Assembly: GCA_024691105.1 (NCBI GenBank)
Contig: JAILNY010000149.1
Coordinates: 1-13,311, forward strand
Direction of reading: 5' to 3'
From: Treponema sp.
GTDB lineage: Bacteria; Spirochaetota; Spirochaetia; Treponematales; Treponemataceae
Length of the DNA: 13,311 nucleotides
Part shown: positions 5,977-12,079 of the stretch, piece after piece
Layout of the letters: every line of letters starts with the position of its first letter
Position numbering within the stretch: the stretch's first letter is position 1
The notes under the pieces: generated by a model
Told to the model about the DNA's origin: nothing
The model's input: only the letters and a program-made list of their open reading frames with translations
Databases searched by the model: none
Position numbers and translations under genes: made by a program

Positions 5977-7772
5977 TTTTTTTTATTCCATTTGTTGTAT
6001 CCTGCAAAAAAGTTCCAACAATGACGCTTGAACAGATTGAGCAGGCAGTCAGTTCAAGTTCAACCAAAATAATCGAGAAAACAGTTTCAAAGCCATACGA
6101 TGGTTCAGAATATAAAAACGGACTTGTTGGCGGCGTCTGGAATTCCACGATAAGCGCAGATCCAAAAACTTTTAATCAGTTGATTGCAGAGCGCGATGGA
6201 TCCTCTTCTTCGATTGTTTCGATGATGACGGATTATCTTGCCGAGTATAATGCGGTAACCGGCGAGTGGGAAAGCCGAGCCGCTTCTTTTGAGATTGAAG
6301 TCGACCAGAAAAATAAAACGCTGACAGTTCACTTTACTATTGCTGATGATATGTACTGGAGCTTTTATCAAAGCAGCGAAAAACGTCCTGTCACTTCAGA
6401 AGATATTGTCTGGTGGTATAACAATATTTCTGGTAATCCGGAATTTCAAAGCTCGGGTTACGGCGGTCAGTTTGTAAAAATGCCTGACGGAAGTCAAAAG
6501 CGTGTTGAAGCAAAAATAATTGATGATAAGCATTTTGATTTTGTTTATCCGAGAATTGTTTCTGACCCGATTTTATTTTCCAACGATACATTTAAACCGT
6601 GCTGGATTTATAAAGATGCCTTTGAAAAAAACGGAGTTGAGGGAGTAAAAAATCTTTTCAGCATCGACACTGATGTTAAAACGATTCCTTCCTGCGGAAG
6701 ATTTTTCTTAACTGAATATTCGCCAAGCCAGCGTCTTGTCTTTACACGCAATCCTGATTATCACGAAAAAGATTCAAAGCAAACTTCGCTTCCATATATT
6801 CAGCAGGAGATTGTCCAGATTATCGACAATGAAAATACTTCGTTTCTGCTTTTCAGACAGGGAACGCTTGAATCATATTCACCACAGCCGGAGCAGCTTG
6901 CAGATATTATCAATGCGCAGGGTAATGACTATACAGTCTTTAATTCTGAAGGGAGTCTTGGCGCGCAATTCTGGACTTTTAATCAGAATCCAAAAAATAA
7001 AAATGAACCGTATTATGAATGGTTCTCTAAAAAAGAATTTCGTCAGGCAATGAGTTGTCTTTTAAATCGCGACAGAATTATTAATCAGACTTACCGCGGA
7101 CTTGCAGAACCAAAGTACAATGTTTTTCCAAAGGGAAACCCTTATTACAATCCCGATATCGAACTTAAATATAAATATGATGCCGAAAAAGCAAAAGCAC
7201 TTTTAGCTTCAATTGGAATAAAGCAGGATGCTGGTGGAGTGATGCGTGATTCTAAGGGACATGAGATTGAATTTGATTTGGCAATTGCATCTTCTGCAAA
7301 TGTGACAAATGATATTGCGCAGATTATTTATGATGAATGTAAAAATGTCGGAATAAAAGTGAATGTTCGTCAGACGGATTTTCAAAAGATGGTTGAGATG
7401 GTGACTGCAACTTATGACTGGCAGTCTTTAATCATTGGTCTTGGTTCAAATCTTTTCCCATCACAGGGAACAAATGTGTGGCCGTCAAGTTCAAACCTGC
7501 ACCTTTGGAATCCGTTCCAAAAAACGCCTGCAACTGCATGGGAAGCCCGGCTTGATTATGTTTACAATGAAGGCTGTTATACAGTAGATCACGAGCTGTC
7601 GCAGAAATTATGGGATGAGTTTCAGAATATCCTGCTTGAAGAATGTCCTTTTGTTTATCTTGTCTGTTCAAGAAATTTTTACGCGATAAACAACAGATGG
7701 AGCTTTGATAATTTTTATTTTGACAGCATAAACGGTGCAATGACAGAACACGTTTATTTAAATCTGGAGTAA
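5952..7772 (+). CDS. oppA: Oligopeptide/dipeptide ABC transporter substrate-binding lipoprotein
   Basis: This 606-residue protein belongs to the SBP_bac_5 family and captures peptides (or a related solute) for the importer encoded downstream. The N-terminus is a lipoprotein signal peptide: M-H-K-K, a hydrophobic core (5-16) and lipobox V-V-S-C with Cys18 as the predicted lipidation site. The mature part begins with a Ser-rich linker, then W-N-S-T-I-S-A-D-P-K-T-F-N, the usual opening of this family, and R-P-V-T-S-E-D-I-V-W-W-Y. Near the C-terminus N-V-W-P-S-S-S-N-L-H-L-W-N-P-F-Q and W-E-A-R-L-D mark the subgroup with this variant of the ligand-pocket region. The length is typical for the subgroup. 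The gene starts 55 bases after argS, with its own promoter. Its stop overlaps the first candidate ATG of the permease gene by one base (TAATG). Peptide specificity is a family-level inference. Confidence 0.88.
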   Translation: MHKKIILPLFFIPFVVSCKKVPTMTLEQIEQAVSSSSTKIIEKTVSKPYDGSEYKNGLVGGVWNSTISADPKTFNQLIAERDGSSSSIVSMMTDYLAEYNAVTGEWESRAASFEIEVDQKNKTLTVHFTIADDMYWSFYQSSEKRPVTSEDIVWWYNNISGNPEFQSSGYGGQFVKMPDGSQKRVEAKIIDDKHFDFVYPRIVSDPILFSNDTFKPCWIYKDAFEKNGVEGVKNLFSIDTDVKTIPSCGRFFLTEYSPSQRLVFTRNPDYHEKDSKQTSLPYIQQEIVQIIDNENTSFLLFRQGTLESYSPQPEQLADIINAQGNDYTVFNSEGSLGAQFWTFNQNPKNKNEPYYEWFSKKEFRQAMSCLLNRDRIINQTYRGLAEPKYNVFPKGNPYYNPDIELKYKYDAEKAKALLASIGIKQDAGGVMRDSKGHEIEFDLAIASSANVTNDIAQIIYDECKNVGIKVNVRQTDFQKMVEMVTATYDWQSLIIGLGSNLFPSQGTNVWPSSSNLHLWNPFQKTPATAWEARLDYVYNEGCYTVDHELSQKLWDEFQNILLEECPFVYLVCSRNFYAINNRWSFDNFYFDSINGAMTEHVYLNLE

Positions 7773-7774
7773 TG

Positions 7775-8839
7775 ATGAAAAATAAATTAAAAGAAAAATT
7801 TCCTTTGACATATTTTATTGCGTCTCGTTTTGTAACGATGATTGTTCTTTTGTTTTTGCTTGGACTTGCATTATTTGGTTTGATGGAACTTGCTCCGGGT
7901 GATATTGTTGATCAGATGATGACGCAGCAGATAATGGCTAGTGCGTCAGGTTCGATGAAGTCGCAGAGCGCGACAACCGGACAGGAAAATATTTTTAATG
8001 ATGTACAGTATACAAAGCTTCGCGAAGAGCTTGGACTTGATAAGCCGTTTTACATTCAGTATTTCAAATGGATAAAGCGTGTTGTTGTAGATCATGATTT
8101 AGGAACAAGTTTAATTTCGCGGGCGCCGGTAAAGTTTCTTTTGTTTTCGAGAATCGGAAACACGCTTGTGCTTAATTTGATTTCGCTTGTCCTGATTACG
8201 ATTTTTTCTTTCTTACTTGGTGTTTATTTTTCAAGTAAGGCTGGAACAAGGCTTGATGTTGGAATTACATTTTTTGCGCTTTTCTTTCATGCGTTTCCGG
8301 GAATGCTTTTATTGATTTTGATGCAGCTTTTAGCGTCGGTAACGGGAGCCTTTCCTGTTACCGCGTATCCGAGCTTTCCATTTTCTGCTTCTCCGGTTAA
8401 GTTTACATTCAGTTATATGCATCACATTTTTTTGCCTTTGCTTTGTTCGTTTCTTGGCGGCTTTGGTGGAACAATGCGTACAATCCGTGCGACAATGCTT
8501 GATCAACTTGGAATGCCATACATCTTTGCATTGCGTGCGCGCGGTATATCTGAAAAACGTGTTTATTTAAATCACGCATTTCGTAATACGCTTAATCCAT
8601 ACATTACCGGAAGTGCAAATCTTTTAGCATCGCTTTTTGGCGGTTCGATGATTATGGAAATTATTTTTGCATATCCCGGAGTTGGTCGTCTGACTTACGA
8701 AGCTGTAATGCAGCAGGATATAAATCTTGTTCTTGCTACAAATATGTTTATCTCGGCATTGGTTTTAATCGGTATGGTTATTTCTGATATTCTTCTTGCT
8801 GTCGTTGATCCTCGTATCAGATACGGTGCGGATAAATAA
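7775..8839 (+). CDS. oppB: Oligopeptide/dipeptide ABC transporter permease, first subunit (OppB/DppB type)
   Basis: This inner-membrane permease of about 354 residues forms half of the translocation channel. A first membrane helix (about 16-39) ends in the family motif L-A-P-G-D (39-43). It is followed by a periplasmic segment with a low-complexity Gln/Ser/Ala insert (about 47-75), then L-R-E-E-L-G-L-D-K-P-F, and about five more membrane helices. The EAA loop that docks on the ATPase is L-R-A-R-G-I-S-E-K-R-V (from 253) leading to N-T-L-N-P. A conserved F-A-Y-P-G-V-G-R-L lies near the C-terminus. Two adjacent ATGs exist at 7772 and 7775. The second is preferred because GGAG (7766-7769) is 5 bases from it and only 2 from the first. 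The gene is coupled to the binding-protein gene, and the next start lies 13 bases past its stop. Confidence 0.92.
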   Translation: MKNKLKEKFPLTYFIASRFVTMIVLLFLLGLALFGLMELAPGDIVDQMMTQQIMASASGSMKSQSATTGQENIFNDVQYTKLREELGLDKPFYIQYFKWIKRVVVDHDLGTSLISRAPVKFLLFSRIGNTLVLNLISLVLITIFSFLLGVYFSSKAGTRLDVGITFFALFFHAFPGMLLLILMQLLASVTGAFPVTAYPSFPFSASPVKFTFSYMHHIFLPLLCSFLGGFGGTMRTIRATMLDQLGMPYIFALRARGISEKRVYLNHAFRNTLNPYITGSANLLASLFGGSMIMEIIFAYPGVGRLTYEAVMQQDINLVLATNMFISALVLIGMVISDILLAVVDPRIRYGADK

Positions 8840-8852
8840 TGGAGTGAATTTT

Positions 8853-10868
8853 ATGATGAATGAATTACGATTTATAAAAAGAAAACCTGTTGCATTTGCT
8901 TCACTCATTGTGCTGGTCGTACTTTACCTGTTTATGATTTTTGCAGAATTTCTTTCTCCGTACACACCGACAAAAACTTTTGAACAGAATACTTTTCATC
9001 CTGCAAATATAAAAATTACTGCAAAGGGACTAAAAGTTCAGGAAGCGCGTGTTTTAAACAGAATTGACTGGGACTATGCTTATGTAAAAGATTTGACTCA
9101 TGACTTAAAATTTTTTGTTCATGGTGAATCTTATAAAGTACTTGGAATTTTTAACTGTGACCTTCATCTTTTTGGAACAGCGCCGGATGAAAATGGCAAT
9201 GTATATCCGGCATATCTTTTTGGTGCGGACAATCTTGGACGCGATATGCTTTCAAGATTAATTTATGGAAGCAGAATTTCTTTGACGATTGGTTTTGTTG
9301 CGACAGCGGTTTGTCTTGTAATTTCTGTAATTCTTGGAGGACTTGCAGGATTTTTTGGTGGTAAGACTGACTGGACAATAATGCGTCTTGCAGAATTTTT
9401 TATGCTTATTCCTGGAATATATCTTATTTTGTTTTTGCGTTCACTTTTAAACACAAAGATGGACAGCGGAACATCGTATATGATTATTACTTTGATTCTT
9501 GCTCTTGTCGGATGGCCTGGAATGGCAAGAACTCTGCGCGGAATGATTCATGCGATAAAGAGAGAAGAGTTTGTTATGAACGCACAGCTTGAAGGTATTC
9601 CCTCGTTAACGATTATCTTTAAGTATATAATCCCGCAGATTGCGTCTCTGCTTATTGTGAGTACTACGTTAAGTATTCCGGGCTTTATTATGAGTGAAAC
9701 AACGCTTTCGTATATTGGTCTTGGAATTGCAGATCCGGCGGTGAGCTGGGGCTCTATGATAAACCGCGAGATTTCGACATTGAGTAATCTTGCACGGTAT
9801 CCGTGGCTTTTGATTCCTGTGTGGCTTTTGCTGATTGTTACTCTGGCGTTTAACTTTTTAGGCGATGCGCTTCGCGATTATTATGATCCGTATCATGCAA
9901 TCTTTCCTTCGTTTAAAAAATGGCTTTCAAAAAAACGTAATCAAAAAAGCACCGCAAATGATGCCAGTAACGCGCGCGACTTGTCGGACGCAGAGAGTGC
10001 GGTTATAACTGATATTGCGCGTGACGTTTCTGATGACGTTCTTTTATCGATGCAGAATGTTGATGTAAAGTTTTTTATTCAGACAGCGGAAGGTGAAAAA
10101 ACTGTTCACGCTGTAAAAGGAATTTCGTATGATTTAAAGCGCGGCGAGATTTTAGGAATTGTTGGTGAATCAGGTTCAGGAAAATCTGTCAGTACGACTT
10201 CAATTCCGGGACTTTTACCAACGAATGCAAAGTTAAGCGGTCATATAATTTTTGACGGTGTTGATATGACTTTACTTTCAAAAAAAGAGCTTATAAAATA
10301 TCGCGGTAAAAAAATAGGATTAATTTTTCAGGAACCGGGACGTTCGTTTGATCCGCTTCAGAATATCGGAAGTGTATTTTACGAAGTTTATAAAAATTCA
10401 GATCCGCAAATTACGCGCGAGCAGTCTGACGATAAAGCGACAGAACTTTTATGCGAGGTAGGCTTACCGGATCCAAAAAGCCGCCTGCAGAATTTTCCGC
10501 ATCAGTTTTCAGGCGGACAGCTTCAGCGTATAGGAATCGCGCTCGCGCTTGCTCAGGGTTGTGAATTATTGATTGCCGATGAACCTACAACTGCGCTTGA
10601 TGTTACAATTCAGATGCAGATTGTCGGACTTTTGTCTGACTTAAGAAAAAAACGAAGTCTTTCAATTCTGTTTATAAGCCATGATATAGATCTTGTATCA
10701 AATATTTCTGACAGAATCATTGTAATGCACAATGGAATTATTGAAGAAGAAGGAACTGCACGCGAAGTTTTTGATAATCCGAAAGCAGAGTATACAAAAC
10801 ATCTTCTTGCAAGCAGACCTCAGTTTGGGCAGCACTATACTACACAGCGTGCTGGGGAGGCAAAATGA
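8853..10868 (+). CDS. Fused oligopeptide ABC transporter permease (OppC) and ATP-binding protein (OppD)
   Basis: A single 671-residue frame joins two subunits that are normally separate. Residues 1-350 are an OppC-type permease: one membrane helix (about 12-34), a periplasmic insert of about 80 residues, F-G-A-D-N-L-G-R-D-M (from 123), further membrane helices and the EAA loop A-Q-L-E-G-I-P (244-250). A polar linker (about 351-395) follows. Residues 396-671 are an OppD-type ATPase: Walker A G-E-S-G-S-G-K-S (438-445), F-Q-E-P-G Q-loop, F-S-G-G-Q signature (552-556), Walker B with D576-E577 and switch His610. All catalytic motifs look intact. The Cys-containing C-terminal extension common in this ATPase family is missing. 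An in-frame ATG at 8796 lies inside the previous gene; ATG 8853, with GGAG (8841-8844) 8 bases upstream, is chosen. No ribosome site precedes the ATPase half. The stop overlaps the next gene by 4 bases. Confidence 0.93.
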   Translation: MMNELRFIKRKPVAFASLIVLVVLYLFMIFAEFLSPYTPTKTFEQNTFHPANIKITAKGLKVQEARVLNRIDWDYAYVKDLTHDLKFFVHGESYKVLGIFNCDLHLFGTAPDENGNVYPAYLFGADNLGRDMLSRLIYGSRISLTIGFVATAVCLVISVILGGLAGFFGGKTDWTIMRLAEFFMLIPGIYLILFLRSLLNTKMDSGTSYMIITLILALVGWPGMARTLRGMIHAIKREEFVMNAQLEGIPSLTIIFKYIIPQIASLLIVSTTLSIPGFIMSETTLSYIGLGIADPAVSWGSMINREISTLSNLARYPWLLIPVWLLLIVTLAFNFLGDALRDYYDPYHAIFPSFKKWLSKKRNQKSTANDASNARDLSDAESAVITDIARDVSDDVLLSMQNVDVKFFIQTAEGEKTVHAVKGISYDLKRGEILGIVGESGSGKSVSTTSIPGLLPTNAKLSGHIIFDGVDMTLLSKKELIKYRGKKIGLIFQEPGRSFDPLQNIGSVFYEVYKNSDPQITREQSDDKATELLCEVGLPDPKSRLQNFPHQFSGGQLQRIGIALALAQGCELLIADEPTTALDVTIQMQIVGLLSDLRKKRSLSILFISHDIDLVSNISDRIIVMHNGIIEEEGTAREVFDNPKAEYTKHLLASRPQFGQHYTTQRAGEAK

Positions 10869-11863
10869 GCGACGTATTAATTGAAACAACAGACCTTTGT
10901 AAGAGCTTTGATTTACAGGCAGGCTTTTTTGCAAAGAAAGATAAAAATGTTTTTGCCGTAAATTCAGTAAACTTAAAAATCATGCGCGGTGAAACTTACG
11001 GCATTGTAGGTGAATCCGGCTGCGGAAAAACAACAACGGCGCGATTGCTTATTAAGATGTACAAAGCAACGTCGGGCAAAATTATTTACCACGATGAAAA
11101 TGGTGCTCATGATATTTCAACCTTAAACAAAAAGGAAACAAAGCTTTATCAGGAAAAAGTTAAATACATTTTTCAGGATCCTGCAAAGTCGCTCAATCCG
11201 AGAATGACAGTCTATACGGTAATGACCGACGGCTTGCGCCACTCGTCAAAAAAATTGAGCGAGGATGAGATTTATGAGCGCGCCAAAAAAGCGATAACCG
11301 ATGTCGGTCTTACAGAAGCAGATTTGCAAAAGCGGCCTTCAGAATTTTCTGGCGGACAGAGACAGAGAATCTCGATTGCGCGAGGTCTTATACTTGAACC
11401 GGATCTTTTAATCTGCGATGAAGTTGTTTCGGCTCTTGATGTTTCGATTCAGGCACAGGTATTAAATCTTTTGTCAGATTTACGTAAGAAAAATAATTTA
11501 AGCTTTTTATTCATTACACATGACCTGCGTGTTGCATGTTTTTTCTGTGACAGAATTGGAGTTATGTATCGTGGTGTCCTTGTAGAAGAGGGTCCTGCTA
11601 AAGATCTCTACAAGAATGCAGTTCACCCTTATACAAAACTTTTGTTTGAAGCCGCATCTGGAATTACGTCAAAGTCAAGTGTAGAGGTAAAGACAGTTCT
11701 GGAACAGGAAAAGGGCTGCCCGTTTGCGCACCGCTGTCCTAAGGCGACGGATAGATGCTTTGCCGAGTGCCCGGAGTTTAAGAGTGTCGGCGCGGACGGC
11801 GCATCCAGCGAAAGCGGCTCATCGAGTGTCTCGGCTCATACCGTGCGCTGCTGGGAAGCGTAA
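10865..11863 (+). CDS. oppF: Oligopeptide/dipeptide ABC transporter ATP-binding protein (OppF/DppF type)
   Basis: This 332-residue cytoplasmic ATPase pairs with the D half of the fused subunit. Motifs: Walker A G-E-S-G-C-G-K-T (49-56), F-Q-D-P Q-loop, F-S-G-G-Q signature (161-165), Walker B D185-E186, D-loop S-A-L-D and switch His219. The C-terminal extension carries the family Cys pattern: C285-x5-C291-P, C298, C302 and C329. Related peptide-importer ATPases bind an iron-sulfur cluster through such cysteines. Between C302 and C329 lies a Gly/Ser/Ala-rich insert (about 308-324) encoded by unusually GC-rich DNA with a short direct repeat (CGGCTCAT at 11815-11822 and 11832-11839). The start ATG overlaps the previous stop as ATGA, and a strong GGGGAGG (10854-10860) precedes it. 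It is the last gene of the importer operon. Confidence 0.94.
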   Translation: MSDVLIETTDLCKSFDLQAGFFAKKDKNVFAVNSVNLKIMRGETYGIVGESGCGKTTTARLLIKMYKATSGKIIYHDENGAHDISTLNKKETKLYQEKVKYIFQDPAKSLNPRMTVYTVMTDGLRHSSKKLSEDEIYERAKKAITDVGLTEADLQKRPSEFSGGQRQRISIARGLILEPDLLICDEVVSALDVSIQAQVLNLLSDLRKKNNLSFLFITHDLRVACFFCDRIGVMYRGVLVEEGPAKDLYKNAVHPYTKLLFEAASGITSKSSVEVKTVLEQEKGCPFAHRCPKATDRCFAECPEFKSVGADGASSESGSSSVSAHTVRCWEA

Positions 11864-12004
11864 GACCGCGGGGCGCCAAAAGATGTCGGTCGGAATAAAG
11901 GGGACTCAGTCTGCCAGCGGGCACTGGTCGCCTGAAAAGGCCACATTTTTAGTTAAAATTCACTAAAAAAGTGCAAAAAACGCAAATAACTACTCTACAG
12001 GGTG
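11864..12004. other. Non-coding gap between importer operon and lipoprotein gene: GC-rich part, then AT-rich part
   Basis: The first 80 bases (to about 11943) are GC-rich, with several short self-complementary pieces: GACCG (11864) with CGGTC (11886), TGCC/GGCA near 11912-11923, and the weak terminator. The next 60 bases are AT-rich and hold an 8-bp inverted repeat TTTTTAGT/ACTAAAAA (11946-11953, 11962-11969). I see no convincing open frame and no RNA gene. Confidence 0.4.
11930..11950 (+). terminator. Weak candidate terminator after the importer operon
   Basis: A short stem GCCT/AGGC (11930-11933 with 11938-11941) closes a GAAA tetraloop. Four bases later there is a run of five T (11946-11950). 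The stem is only 4 bp and the U-tract is offset, so termination here is plausible but weak. The 202 bases between the two flanking genes contain no other better candidate. Confidence 0.3.
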
Positions 12005-12033
12005 ATGACAATATCGAAAAAATCGCCGATAAT
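12005..12033 (+). promoter_or_regulatory. Sigma70-like promoter for the lipoprotein gene
   Basis: The elements are -35 ATGACA (12005-12010, 5 of 6), a 17-bp spacer and -10 GATAAT (12028-12033, 5 of 6). Transcription should start near 12040. That places an ATG at 12044 almost at the 5' end, and the lipoprotein-frame ATG (12066) about 26 bases downstream. Confidence 0.55.
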
Positions 12034-12043
12034 AATGAGATTT

Positions 12044-12079
12044 ATGATTGGGGATTTTAGATTTAATGTTGTTTCTTGA
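12044..12079 (+). CDS. Possible 11-residue leader peptide upstream of the lipoprotein frame
   Basis: ATG at 12044, about 4 bases after the predicted transcription start, opens a frame M-I-G-D-F-R-F-N-V-V-S that stops at TGA (12077-12079). It overlaps the ATG at 12066 in another frame. A good Shine-Dalgarno sequence (AGAGGAG, 12079-12085) begins at the last base of this stop but has no clear start codon at the usual distance. It could be a leader peptide, a chance frame, or the remnant of the original start of the lipoprotein gene before DNA was inserted. Evidence is thin. Confidence 0.2.
   Translation: MIGDFRFNVVS

Noticed and set aside
8796..8852. Earlier ATG for the C-D fusion protein
   Set aside because: It lies 44 bases inside the permease gene and lacks a ribosome site, whereas ATG 8853 has GGAG 8 bases upstream and starts a normal OppC N-terminus.
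11724..11966. 80-residue plus-strand frame overlapping the end of oppF
   Set aside because: It overlaps the conserved cysteine domain of oppF in another frame and shows no start signal.
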